Shown one piece after another: positions 7,797 through 15,624 of a stretch of DNA of 64,000 bases. A program made the position numbers and the translations under genes. Where the stretch lies: NCBI GenBank assembly GCA_002050275.1, contig MWTB01000002.1, positions 227,176 to 291,175 of the forward strand, in the 5' to 3' direction. The notes beneath the pieces are model-generated. The model saw nothing but the letters and a program-made list of their open reading frames with translations. It ran no database searches and had not been told where the DNA came from. Within the stretch, counting starts at the first letter, position 1. Each line of letters starts with the position of its first letter. The stretch is from Anaerolineae bacterium UTCFX1. Lineage in GTDB: Bacteria > Chloroflexota > Anaerolineae > Anaerolineales > Villigracilaceae.

Positions 7797-9859
7797 TTCG
7801 CGTCCGTTCGCCGACTTATACGCACATCAACGGCTACCGCTCCTTGCGACAGCGCGCGCAACGGATTGATTTCGATCTCTTCAATTTCTTCATGCGCGTC
7901 CGCTATATGCGATAGTCGTATCAAGACGTCTCGGACGGCGGCTTCATCCGCCGGCGGAATATTGCGAAAGCCTTTGAGTTTTCTTCCCGCCCAGGTTTTG
8001 CGCATCATCGCTTCCGCTTCCGCTTGATTTAACGGACTCAAGCAGAATGCGACGTCTTGAAGTCCTTCCACCTCTACGCCGCCCGAGCCGAACATCATCA
8101 ACGCACCGAATTGCGGATCGCGCGCCATTCCAATGATGACTTCCTGCCCGGCGGGAATCTGTCGTTGGACGTAAACTCCTTCGAGGTGCGGCGCTGGGGT
8201 TATCTTTTGGATCTGTTTTATCATGCGAGCATAGCCCTCTCGCAACGCGGAAGCATCTTGAATATTTAGCGCTACTCCGCCCACGTCTGATTTGTGCAGG
8301 ATGTCCGGCGAGGCGATCTTTATGACGACGGGATAGCCGAGCCGGTCCGCGCTGGCGACGGCTTCATCCACGCTGCGAGCGAGTTCGATGGTTGCGGTGG
8401 GAATGCCGTAGGCTTGCATTAATGCGTCTGCTGATAGATCGCCTGCTTGAAGCGGTTGGCGCGATTCAACGTCAGCCGTTTGACCTTTCTCAGCCGTAAG
8501 ATTAACAGCTCGTTTTGTCAGCGCCGCTAGCGCCGACGCCGCCCGTTCAGGGAATGGATAGGCCGGTATCCGCGCCGCTTGGAATGTGTCGTTCGCCGAT
8601 TTAACTAGTGTGGAACCCATCAAAGCGACGACGACAGGTTTTGCAGATTCGCCTGCCGATGCGACGATCCGCTTGGCGACGTCTTCGGCGGTAAACATTG
8701 GCGGCGGCGGTAAGATGACCATAACCGCGTCCACATTCTCGTCAGCGAGGAGAAGCCGCAGGCAGTCGGCGTACTGTTCTGGCGAGGCGGAAGCGAGCAT
8801 ATCTACCGGATTGTGCACGCTGGCAGCAGGCGGCAGTGCGGCGACTAGAGCCTTCTGCGTTGATTCGCTCAGTGCGGCGAGCGCCAAACCTTCGCGCTCT
8901 AACGCATCGGCGGCGATGACGCCGGGTCCGCCGGCGTTGGTGAGAATGCTGATGCGGTTTCCATTTGGAAGCGGGCAGGTTTCCAGCGCGCGTGCCCAAT
9001 CGAACATTTGCTCGGCGGTTTCGGCTCGCAAAACACCCGCCTTTTCGAATGCGGCGTCGAACGTTGTGTCAGATGCGGCGAGCGCGCCTGTGTGCGAAGC
9101 GGCGGCTTTTTGACCGGATTCAAAACGTCCGACCTTCAATGCGACGATCGGTTTCTTCCGCGCGGTTTCGCTGGCGATGCGGATAAAACGTTTGCCGTCT
9201 GAGATGCCTTCCATATACATTGCGATAACTTTGGTATGCGGATTGTCTGCGAGCAAAGGCAGCATGTCAGTCTCGTTGACGTCGGCTTGGTTGCCGAGGC
9301 TGACGATGCGCGAGAAGCCGAAGCCTTGCTCGCGCGCCCAGTCAATGATGGCGGCGGCGAACGCGCCTGAATGAGAGATGAAGCCGATGTTTCCCTGTGC
9401 GGGCATAGGCGGTTGCAGGAAGGTTGTGTCGAGCGGAAGATGCGTGTCAATAACGCCGATACAGTTGGGACCGAGTAAGCGAACGCCATAGCGTTGAGCG
9501 GCTTCGACGCAACGCTGTTCTAACGCCGCGCCTTCTTCGCCGGCTTCGCGAAACCCCGCCGAGACGATGATCGCTGCGCGAACGCCGCGCTTGCCGCAAT
9601 CCTCGATCGCTTGCGGAGTGGCGGACGTAGGAACGATGAGAATCGCCAATTCGACCGGGTCGGGAACGTCTTGCAAATTGGTATGAACCGTCTTCTTGAA
9701 GATCTCCCCGCTTTTTTGCGCCACGAGATGAATTGCCCCTGCGTAGCCGCTTTGTATCAAATTACGCGTCACGCCGTATCCTAATTTTTCCGGCGAAGCG
9801 GAGGCGCCGATGATAACAACGCCTTTTGGGTCGAAGAAGGGTAATAAAGCGGCGTCCAT
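7793..9859 (-). CDS. ADP-forming acetate/acyl-CoA ligase (fused alpha-beta)
   Basis: A 688-residue single-chain NDP-forming acyl-CoA synthetase, making acid + ATP from acyl-CoA + ADP + Pi (or the reverse). The order is typical: CoA-binding Rossmann domain (VVIIGASASPEKLGYG), ligase-CoA domain with the phospho-histidine region (GFISHSGAFAAAI), then the C-terminal ATP-grasp domain (GYPVVIKIASPDILHKSD, EVIIGMARDPQFG, EIEINPLRAL). ATG 9859 is chosen: it overlaps the upstream nitroreductase stop as TAATG, and a GGGAG lies about ten bases before it. An in-frame TTG at 9874 would add five residues. A role in substrate-level ATP formation from acyl-CoA is likely; the acid is not predictable. Confidence 0.93.
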   Translation of the reverse strand: MDAALLPFFDPKGVVIIGASASPEKLGYGVTRNLIQSGYAGAIHLVAQKSGEIFKKTVHTNLQDVPDPVELAILIVPTSATPQAIEDCGKRGVRAAIIVSAGFREAGEEGAALEQRCVEAAQRYGVRLLGPNCIGVIDTHLPLDTTFLQPPMPAQGNIGFISHSGAFAAAIIDWAREQGFGFSRIVSLGNQADVNETDMLPLLADNPHTKVIAMYMEGISDGKRFIRIASETARKKPIVALKVGRFESGQKAAASHTGALAASDTTFDAAFEKAGVLRAETAEQMFDWARALETCPLPNGNRISILTNAGGPGVIAADALEREGLALAALSESTQKALVAALPPAASVHNPVDMLASASPEQYADCLRLLLADENVDAVMVILPPPPMFTAEDVAKRIVASAGESAKPVVVALMGSTLVKSANDTFQAARIPAYPFPERAASALAALTKRAVNLTAEKGQTADVESRQPLQAGDLSADALMQAYGIPTATIELARSVDEAVASADRLGYPVVIKIASPDILHKSDVGGVALNIQDASALREGYARMIKQIQKITPAPHLEGVYVQRQIPAGQEVIIGMARDPQFGALMMFGSGGVEVEGLQDVAFCLSPLNQAEAEAMMRKTWAGRKLKGFRNIPPADEAAVRDVLIRLSHIADAHEEIEEIEINPLRALSQGAVAVDVRISRRTDAK

Positions 9860-10371
9860 TACCAACGCTCCCAATGTACTGCTTCAGCCAATGTCATGCG
9901 TCCGCCTTGCACAGGCACGGCGGTCAGTTTTTCTTTATTCGCTGGATAGCCGAATGAGAGCGCGATGCGTAGATGCCATTCGGCGGGGAAGCCGAGAATA
10001 GCGCGCGCTTTCTCCGGCTCGTAGATCGAAGCGAGACACGAACCGACGCCCAGCTCCCACGCCGCTAACTGCATATAAGCCGCCGCTTGACCGGCGTCGA
10101 ACATGATCTGGAATTTCTCGGTTGGGTCGGGCGTTAAGATTGCAACGCCCAGCGCCGCGCCAGCGAGATGCCCCGCCCATTCGCCGCAGGTTGAAAGTTC
10201 TTGCAGAATGGCTTTGTCTTGAATAGCGATGAACCGCCAAGCTTGATTGTTCTTGGACGATTGCGCACGTCTGCCCGCGTTGACGATGGAGCGCGCCACA
10301 GCGGCGGGCAGCGATGCTCCTTGGAACTTCCTCACGGCGCGTTTTAATTGGATGGCGTTTATGACATTCAT
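9859..10371 (-). CDS. Nitroreductase family protein
   Basis: A 170-residue FMN-dependent nitroreductase-like protein. Seen are the N-terminal RAVRKFQGASLP (FMN phosphate contacts), AQSSKNNQAWRFIAI, and a C-terminal GYPANKEKL. It is a compact member, with a WELGVGSCLAS segment where others have a GLG(T/S)CW loop. Substrate unknown; quinones, enones or flavin reduction are all possible. It is the first gene of the series leading to the acyl-CoA ligase. A TATAAT at 10388-10393 (minus) precedes it, with GAGGA about 5 bases before the ATG in a very short leader. Confidence 0.9.
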   Translation of the reverse strand: MNVINAIQLKRAVRKFQGASLPAAVARSIVNAGRRAQSSKNNQAWRFIAIQDKAILQELSTCGEWAGHLAGAALGVAILTPDPTEKFQIMFDAGQAAAYMQLAAWELGVGSCLASIYEPEKARAILGFPAEWHLRIALSFGYPANKEKLTAVPVQGGRMTLAEAVHWERW

Positions 10372-10387
10372 TAATCCTCGATGAAGT

Positions 10388-10393
10388 ATTATA
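10388..10393 (-). promoter_or_regulatory. -10 box TATAAT for the nitroreductase operon
   Basis: TATAAT on the minus strand, 16 bases before the ATG at 10371. The short leader still contains GAGGA. Confidence 0.45.
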
Positions 10394-10450
10394 CCGTTCG
10401 GAGAAGAGAGAAGCCCGCTCCTCGGGTTTGCCCAAATTATGAACGGAGTT

Positions 10451-11278
10451 TCAGCGGCTTGGCTGGAAAGTCAGTTGTTCGTATACCAACGCCGAAATAT
10501 GCGCTATGCACTCGTGAGCTTCGTCCGCCCTATCTTCGGCGAAGCCGCGCGTCATGATCGAGACCGCGTATGGTTTGCGATTCTCAGGGAAGACGATGCC
10601 TGAATCGTGATAATACTCGTCGCTCCATCCCGTTTTATGCGCGACGCGTGTTTGCGGCGGAAGTAAACGCGGGATGCCTGCGTTGAATTTCTGTCCGAGC
10701 AGAATCTTAATCATCTCATCCGAATCTTGTTTGGAGACGACCCTGCCTTCTGCGATCAGCCGCATCGTTTGCGTGAGTCCGCGCGCCGAACCGCAGTTGT
10801 AGATTCTTTTTTTAAGCGCGGGTAGATCGTACATCCCGCGGATGAATGCGACGTCTTGAATCTCAAGCTCGGCGATGAATTCGTTGATCTGTTTCGCGCC
10901 GACTTTTTCGAACAAGATATTTGTGGCGAGATTGCTGCTATGTGCGATCATCAAGCGCGTCAACTCGCGGATGGATTCGGTCTGACCGATTCTTTCGTAC
11001 AACGAAGCGTCCGAATCGTCGTTTGCGTTCAGCGAATATAGGCTTCCGTCTGCAACGCTGGGGAAGGAGTTGACGATCGTCAGGCAGTCGTCGAGTGAGA
11101 AGCGCCCCCCGCGCGCTTGTCTGAAGATTTCCATCATCAAATGTATCTTGATCGTGCTGGCGGGGTAATACGATTCGTCTGCGCGGATGTTGATCTCCGC
11201 GCTTGTTTCCAGATCGTGGACGGATAGTGAGATATCCTTGTCGCTGAATTGCGCAATATAGGCTTCGATAGGGAGCAT
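10451..11278 (-). CDS. Serine hydrolase, class A beta-lactamase-like
   Basis: A 275-residue protein of the class A beta-lactamase/DD-peptidase fold. The three active-site motifs are visible: S41-T-I-K44, SSN in MIAHSSNLATNI, and KTG in VAHKTGW. No signal peptide is evident at the chosen start, so location is uncertain; it may be a cytosolic esterase or amidase rather than an antibiotic-resistance enzyme. ATG 11278 is preferred over upstream in-frame starts because family homology begins there and because TACAAT ends 8 bases before it, a leaderless arrangement seen repeatedly in this window. The frame upstream overlaps a degenerate repeat element. It is transcribed divergently from the next gene. 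Confidence 0.87.
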   Translation of the reverse strand: MLPIEAYIAQFSDKDISLSVHDLETSAEINIRADESYYPASTIKIHLMMEIFRQARGGRFSLDDCLTIVNSFPSVADGSLYSLNANDDSDASLYERIGQTESIRELTRLMIAHSSNLATNILFEKVGAKQINEFIAELEIQDVAFIRGMYDLPALKKRIYNCGSARGLTQTMRLIAEGRVVSKQDSDEMIKILLGQKFNAGIPRLLPPQTRVAHKTGWSDEYYHDSGIVFPENRKPYAVSIMTRGFAEDRADEAHECIAHISALVYEQLTFQPSR

Positions 11279-11286
11279 GAGCCGTA

Positions 11287-11292
11287 ATTGTA
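11287..11292 (-). promoter_or_regulatory. -10 box TACAAT of leaderless serine hydrolase
   Basis: TACAAT on the minus strand ends 8 bases before ATG 11278, with no ribosome-binding site between. This supports the shorter start. Confidence 0.45.
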
Positions 11293-11306
11293 CTTCATTA
11301 CGCGGC

Positions 11307-11393
11307 ATGTCGTTCTGAGCTGCGCTTTTGCTCTTTGCGGTGAAGAATCTCCGCCGCAATTTCAGAGACCTCTCGCTATTGCCAGGGCGACAT
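11307..11393. repeat. Degenerate REP/MITE-like element in divergent promoter region
   Basis: An 87-base stretch bounded by the perfect ends ATGTCG (11307-11312) and CGACAT (11388-11393), with inner GAAGAATCTC and GAGACCTCTCGC matching imperfectly as inverted repeats. It resembles the short dispersed elements beginning TGTCATTCTGAG that are common between genes of environmental bacteria, here heavily mutated. It carries no gene. Confidence 0.4.
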
Positions 11394-11456
11394 AGCTGTA
11401 GGTGTGTTTGATGTCGGACTCCATTCTTCTCTTCGCTTCTCGTCGCCCCCACCGAG

Positions 11457-11462
11457 TATAAT
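11457..11462 (+). promoter_or_regulatory. -10 box TATAAT of leaderless small membrane protein
   Basis: TATAAT ends 7 bases before GTG 11470, so the mRNA would begin at or next to the start codon. Confidence 0.55.
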
Positions 11463-11469
11463 CGGCTTA

Positions 11470-11883
11470 GTGAATCAACCTCTGCCCTTCAAACCGTTTG
11501 GCATATCCGCGTTATTGCTCATTCTTCTCGGCTGGGGCGGATTGTACGTCGTGTTGTACTTTTTTGTTCCGTTAGCATGGTTCCGCTGGGGATTCTTCGC
11601 GCTGTTGATCCTCGCGCTCACCGGCACGGTTCTACCCATCGTCTATTTTTTTCATCGTCGTTTTCCAAGCGAGCCTCCCGCAGAAGCGAACGTCATCGTT
11701 CGTCAGGCAGTCTGGTTCGGCGTCTATGGCGCAACGCTCGCGTGGCTTCAACTCGGCCGCCTCGTCACGGTCTACGTGATCCTCGGCTTGGCGGGCGGCA
11801 TCCTCGCCATCGAATACTTCCTCCGACTGCGCGAGCGCGCGCACTGGAAACCTCCCGTCGTCTCTGATGACCAGCCTTCGTGA
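11470..11883 (+). CDS. Conserved hypothetical membrane protein, 137 aa
   Basis: No family recognised. It is hydrophobic, with four likely membrane segments (about residues 10-30, 35-55, 75-95 and 100-118) and an Arg-rich turn (FFHRRFPSEPP) between the second and third. The C-terminus is charged. GTG 11470 is chosen because a TATAAT lies 7 bases upstream; the longer frame from 11404 has no ribosome-binding site and would start before the promoter. Its 3' end overlaps the first 17 bases of selA in another frame, so the two are probably co-transcribed and translationally coupled. A link to selenocysteine formation is not implied. Confidence 0.72.
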   Translation: MNQPLPFKPFGISALLLILLGWGGLYVVLYFFVPLAWFRWGFFALLILALTGTVLPIVYFFHRRFPSEPPAEANVIVRQAVWFGVYGATLAWLQLGRLVTVYVILGLAGGILAIEYFLRLRERAHWKPPVVSDDQPS

Positions 11884-13219
11884 CCTTCCCTCTGTGGATT
11901 CATTGCTCAAACACGCGGATGATCTCCTCGTCAGATTCGGCCGCCCCTTGACTTTGGATGCGCTTCGTTTGACTCTGGATGAAACCCGCGCGCGCCTCAA
12001 ACACGACGGGGGATCTGCCTCGCTCTCCTTCGACTCGATCCTCGCCTCAGCCGAATCCCACCTCGCCGCATGGACACGTCCATCGCTCGCCCCAGTCATC
12101 AACGCGACGGGCGTCATTCTCCACACCAACCTCGGGCGTGCTCCGTTATCCGAATCAACCATCCGCACGATGAATGCCGTCGCCGCGAACTACTCCAACC
12201 TCGAATTTGACTTGGACACAGGCAAGCGCGGTTCTAGGCTCATCCACGCCGAATCGGTTTTACAAAAATTATTGGGCGTTGAGTCTGCGTTGGTGGTCAA
12301 CAACAATGCCTCCGCTGTGTTGCTGGTTCTTTCCGCGTTGGCGAACAAAAAGCGAGTCGTCATTCCGCGTTCGCAACTCGTCGAGATCGGCGGCGGCTTT
12401 CGCGTGCCAGATGTGATGAAACAATCGGGCGCGAAACTCGCCGAGATCGGCACGACGAACAAAGTCCGCATCTCCGATTACAAAGACGCGCTTGACGAGC
12501 CGACTGCGCTGGTCATGCGCGCGCATCGCAGTAACTTCAAGATCGTCGGCTTCACCGAAGAACCCGAACTCGCAAAAATTGTGGAGACTGCTCACAAATC
12601 AAACGTCCCCGTCGTTGACGATCTCGGCTCGGGCGCGTTGATTGACACCGCGAAATACGGTCTCGCTCATGAGCCGACCGTGCAAGAGTCGCTCGCCGCT
12701 GGCGTGGATATTGTCTGCTTTTCAGGCGATAAACTCCTCGGCGGACCTCAAGCGGGGATCATCGTCGGCAAGAAGGAATTGATCGAGCGAATCAAAAAGC
12801 ATCCGCTGGCGCGTGCGGTGAGGGCGGATAAAATTTCGCTGGCGGGCATCGCGGCGACGCTGTTGCATTACCTCAAAGACGAAGCGGAGCGCGAAATCCC
12901 GACGGTGCGGATGATGTCGCTTATGGCGAGGCAGGTTGAGGTCCGCGCAGAGACGTGGCGGAAAGAGGTGGGGCAGGGCGAGGTGGTCGAATCCAAATCC
13001 ACGGTGGGCGGCGGGAGTCTTCCCGAAGAATCCATACTCACGTTTGTTTTGTCGCTGCGAGTCAAAAGCCCCGATAAATTTTTGGCGAAGTTGCGCGGAG
13101 CGAATCCGCCCGTCATCGCGCGGACGGAAAACGATGCCGTGTTGCTCGATCCGCGTACGGTGTTGGACGATGAATCGTTGTTGCGCGTGTTGAAGGAGGC
13201 GTTGCGTGATCACCGTTGA
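11867..13219 (+). CDS. selA: L-seryl-tRNA(Sec) selenium transferase SelA
   Basis: A 450-residue PLP enzyme converting Ser-tRNA(Sec) to Sec-tRNA(Sec) with selenophosphate. All SelA blocks are visible: INATGVILHTNLGRAPLS, NNASAVLLVL, RSQLVEIGGGFRVPDVM, AEIGTTNKVR, and SGDKLLGGPQAG with the PLP lysine K289. The N-terminal tRNA-binding helical domain (RDLPSVDSLL) is present and the length is standard. The ATG overlaps the end of the previous gene. selB, selC and selD, usual partners, are not in this window, so selenocysteine use depends on genes elsewhere. The next gene overlaps its 3' end by 14 bases. Confidence 0.96.
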   Translation: MTSLRDLPSVDSLLKHADDLLVRFGRPLTLDALRLTLDETRARLKHDGGSASLSFDSILASAESHLAAWTRPSLAPVINATGVILHTNLGRAPLSESTIRTMNAVAANYSNLEFDLDTGKRGSRLIHAESVLQKLLGVESALVVNNNASAVLLVLSALANKKRVVIPRSQLVEIGGGFRVPDVMKQSGAKLAEIGTTNKVRISDYKDALDEPTALVMRAHRSNFKIVGFTEEPELAKIVETAHKSNVPVVDDLGSGALIDTAKYGLAHEPTVQESLAAGVDIVCFSGDKLLGGPQAGIIVGKKELIERIKKHPLARAVRADKISLAGIAATLLHYLKDEAEREIPTVRMMSLMARQVEVRAETWRKEVGQGEVVESKSTVGGGSLPEESILTFVLSLRVKSPDKFLAKLRGANPPVIARTENDAVLLDPRTVLDDESLLRVLKEALRDHR

Positions 13220-13781
13220 AGCGCCGATCAAAGACGCGAAGAACCCGCCGAAAATAATTTTTCCCGATCGTTGCGTGAATTGCGGAAAGCCGAAGCATGT
13301 GGTGATGCCGATGAAGTTGAACATGGGCGTTGAAAAACGCGGGCGGGGCGTGCTCATGAATTTTCCTGTGCCGCTGTGCGCCGAGTGCGAGAAAAAAGAA
13401 CAACGCATCACGTACGTCACGCTCGTGCCGTTTTTGATCGCGGGTCTCATCGTTGGCGTGATCGCGTTCATCCCCGCGATGTTGATCGCCCCCGAAGGGA
13501 CGTCGCAGCAAACTTTGGGTTTTCCATTTGTCTTCGGCGGACTCGTCGGCATGATCGTCGGCGCCATCGGCGGGACGGTTTTTGAATTCGTTTTGAAATT
13601 ATTACTTGCTCCAGTGTATGGACAATTGTTGTTGAAGCGCCCGCTGACCATCCTCGGCTTCTTCAACGACTCGGAAAACGTCATCGGTCTCTCGGCAAGA
13701 TTTACGGAAGAGAAGAAATCGTTGAGGATCATGTTCGAGAACGATGATGTTGCGCGAGAGTTTGAACGATTGAATTCGTAG
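13206..13781 (+). CDS. Zinc-ribbon membrane protein of unknown function
   Basis: A 191-residue protein. The N-terminal 65 residues hold a four-cysteine zinc-ribbon pattern (C23-V-N-C26 and C58-A-E-C61). Two membrane helices follow (about 68-95 and 103-135, the second Gly-rich with GGLVGMIVGAIGG). A small cytosolic domain closes the protein (LTILGFFNDSENVIGLSARF...ENDDVAREFERLN), resembling domains seen after zinc ribbons in bacterial membrane proteins. Function unknown. It overlaps selA by 14 bases and is read from the same mRNA, but this may only reflect compact packing. Confidence 0.75.
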   Translation: MITVEAPIKDAKNPPKIIFPDRCVNCGKPKHVVMPMKLNMGVEKRGRGVLMNFPVPLCAECEKKEQRITYVTLVPFLIAGLIVGVIAFIPAMLIAPEGTSQQTLGFPFVFGGLVGMIVGAIGGTVFEFVLKLLLAPVYGQLLLKRPLTILGFFNDSENVIGLSARFTEEKKSLRIMFENDDVAREFERLNS

Positions 13782-13793
13782 GTGAAAAACCTT

Positions 13794-13826
13794 AACGCGA
13801 ATGAGCGAATGTGCGAATTACGCGAA
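13794..13826 (+). repeat. Left arm of 33-base inverted repeat around the GxxExxY gene
   Basis: This arm pairs with 14284-14316: 27 of 33 positions match the reverse complement. The arm is itself built of 8-base units ending in CGAAT (ACGCGAAT, GAGCGAAT, GTGCGAAT). Confidence 0.75.
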
Positions 13827-13835
13827 GGAAGAAAA

Positions 13836-14279
13836 ATGCCCGAACAAGTCATCATCGAAAAAGAGTTGTCGTACCTGATCATGCAGGTCGCGTTTGAAGT
13901 GCATAACGAATTGGGTCCCGGTTATCCTGAAGCGATTTACGAGGAAGCGATGAATCGTGAGTTGACTCGCCGAGGCGTTCAACTGGAGCGGCAAAAGGAT
14001 GTTGAGGTGTTCTTCAAAGGAGAAAAGATCGGCTCATTCCAATTGGATAATATTGCGAATGGCAAGATCATTCTTGAGTACAAAGCGGTGAGTGAAGTTG
14101 CGCGAATTCACAAGCAACAAGCCTTGTCCTATTTGAAAGCGACAGGTCTCCAACTTGCAATTGTCATTAATTTTGGAGCGGAGCGTGTGCAATCCAGCCG
14201 CGTAGTCAACACCAAAGGGAAAGCGAAAATTCCGCCAAGCCTACCTCGTCCGCGCAACATTCTCTCCGATCTTGATTAA
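13836..14279 (+). CDS. GxxExxY protein (PD-(D/E)XK-like)
   Basis: A 147-residue protein of the GxxExxY family (Pfam PDDEXK_3), a nuclease-like fold of unknown biological role. Seen are the N-terminal helix with VAFEVHNELGPG, the name motif in GYPEAIY, and a likely catalytic ILEYKAV (E-x-K), followed by a helix (KQQALSYLKATG) and LAIVINFG. ATG 13836 follows GGAAG; an in-frame GTG at 13782 would add 18 residues that are translated repeat. The gene is enclosed by 33-base inverted repeats, which suggests a small cassette. Its function in nucleic-acid cleavage is inferred from the fold only. Confidence 0.9.
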   Translation: MPEQVIIEKELSYLIMQVAFEVHNELGPGYPEAIYEEAMNRELTRRGVQLERQKDVEVFFKGEKIGSFQLDNIANGKIILEYKAVSEVARIHKQQALSYLKATGLQLAIVINFGAERVQSSRVVNTKGKAKIPPSLPRPRNILSDLD

Positions 14280-14283
14280 AATA

Positions 14284-14316
14284 TTCGCGCCATTCGCCCA
14301 TTCGAAAATTCGCGTT
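14284..14316 (-). repeat. Right arm of 33-base inverted repeat around the GxxExxY gene
   Basis: Reverse complement of the arm at 13794-13826 with six mismatches, clustered at positions 10-12, 19 and 26-27. The whole unit spans about 523 bases. No clean target-site duplication was found outside the arms. Confidence 0.75.
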
Positions 14317-14332
14317 AAAAAACAGGAGACTC

Positions 14333-15586
14333 ATGAAATCAGACCTCGACACCCTCATGCAAGCCCGCAGCCTCGACGTGTTGATCGTGTTCGGTAACGC
14401 GGAACATAACCCGCCGATGTATTACCTCACCGGCGGCGGACACGTCAGCCACGCGACCATCATCAAGAAGCGCGACGAAGAAGCCTTGTATTTTCACAAT
14501 GACATGGAACGCGATGAAGCCGCCAAGAGCGGACTGAAGTGTATCCCATACAGCAAATACGATTTCGACGATCTGTACAAGAAGGCGAACAAAGATTCTC
14601 TGTTGTCAAGCGCCATGCGTTACGAATTGATGTTCAAGGACGCAGGCGTCACTACGGGTCGTGTCGGCGTGTACGGGATGTACGACCTCGGCTCGATCTT
14701 CGGCATGTTGACACAGTTACAAAAGCTATTGCCTCAACTTGAATTTGTCGGCGAGCCGCGCGAAGACTCGATCTTCATGCGCGCCATGGAGACCAAGGAT
14801 GAATCTGAGGTGGAGCGCATCCGCAAGATGGGGAAAATCACAACAGGTGTTGTAGAAAAAGTACGAGAATATCTCACATCCTGCGATGTCCGCGACGATG
14901 AAGTGTTATTGAAAGAAGACGGCTCGCCGTTGACCGTGGGCGACGTCCACTCGAAAATTCGCTTGTGGGTGTCGGAGCAGGGCGCGGAGTTGCCGTCGGG
15001 ATTCATCTTCGCCATCGGGCGTGACGCGGGCGTCCCGCACTCCGCAGGCAACCCGTCCGATCTGATGCGGCTAGGTCAAACCATCGTGTTCGACATCTAT
15101 CCTGCCGAAGCGGGCGGCGGATACTATTACGATTTCACGCGCACGTGGAGTTTGGGTTACGCCACGCCTGAAACGCAAGCATTGTACGATCAGGTCAAAG
15201 AGATCTTCGATCAACTGATGGACAACTTCGACTTGAACGCGGCGTTCAGCGACTACAACAAAATGACCTGCGAATTTTTCGAGTCGAAAGGTCACCAATC
15301 GCCGCTCAACACAAAATCGCCAGTGGAAGGATATGTGCATAGTCTGGGTCATGGCGTGGGGCTGAACATCCATGAACGCCCATTCAGCGGATTGACTGCC
15401 AGCGACGATCAACGGCTCGCACCCGGCGTCGTCATCACATCTGAGCCCGGGTTGTATTATCCCGAAAAGGGAATGGGCTTCCGCATCGAAGACACGCTCT
15501 GGGTCCGCGCGGATGGCGTGATGGAAAAACTCGCCGAGTACCCGTATGATTTTGTTTTGCCGATGAAGAAGTGGAAGAAGGCGTAG
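14333..15586 (+). CDS. M24 family metallopeptidase (Xaa-Pro aminopeptidase-like)
   Basis: A 417-residue pita-bread-fold peptidase. The N-terminal creatinase-like domain (to about 165) is followed by the catalytic domain with metal ligands in IVFDIYP and YYYDFTRTW (Asp pair), HSLGHGVGLNIHE (His), TSEPGLYYP (Glu) and FRIEDT (Glu). It may act as an aminopeptidase P or dipeptidase; the substrate is not fixed by the sequence. The start is well supported by AGGAGA seven bases before the ATG. It lies alone between repeat-bearing intergenic DNA on both sides. Confidence 0.93.
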   Translation: MKSDLDTLMQARSLDVLIVFGNAEHNPPMYYLTGGGHVSHATIIKKRDEEALYFHNDMERDEAAKSGLKCIPYSKYDFDDLYKKANKDSLLSSAMRYELMFKDAGVTTGRVGVYGMYDLGSIFGMLTQLQKLLPQLEFVGEPREDSIFMRAMETKDESEVERIRKMGKITTGVVEKVREYLTSCDVRDDEVLLKEDGSPLTVGDVHSKIRLWVSEQGAELPSGFIFAIGRDAGVPHSAGNPSDLMRLGQTIVFDIYPAEAGGGYYYDFTRTWSLGYATPETQALYDQVKEIFDQLMDNFDLNAAFSDYNKMTCEFFESKGHQSPLNTKSPVEGYVHSLGHGVGLNIHERPFSGLTASDDQRLAPGVVITSEPGLYYPEKGMGFRIEDTLWVRADGVMEKLAEYPYDFVLPMKKWKKA

Positions 15587-15617
15587 TTCGTATTTTGTGC
15601 TGCGTACTTCGTATTGT
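15583..15617 (+). repeat. Five degenerate heptamers before the AAA ATPase gene
   Basis: Tandem 7-base units, most beginning GTA: GTAGTTC, GTATTTT, GTGCTGC, GTACTTC, GTATTGT. They fill nearly the whole 38-base gap between two genes. Confidence 0.5.
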
Positions 15618-15624
15618 TCTTCAC

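Noticed and set aside
10395..10440. Terminator after the serine hydrolase gene
   Set aside because: The candidate stem is only seven pairs with a wobble and has no T run.
10451..11278. Antibiotic-resistance beta-lactamase
   Set aside because: The fold motifs are present but there is no signal peptide, and the family includes many non-resistance hydrolases.
12722..13882. A 386-codon open frame on the minus strand
   Set aside because: It is antisense to the end of selA and the zinc-ribbon gene, both with strong homology. Its product has no family features and reads as the shadow of biased third positions.
13794..14316. Classical insertion sequence
   Set aside because: Inverted repeats are present but there is no transposase and no target-site duplication that I could see.
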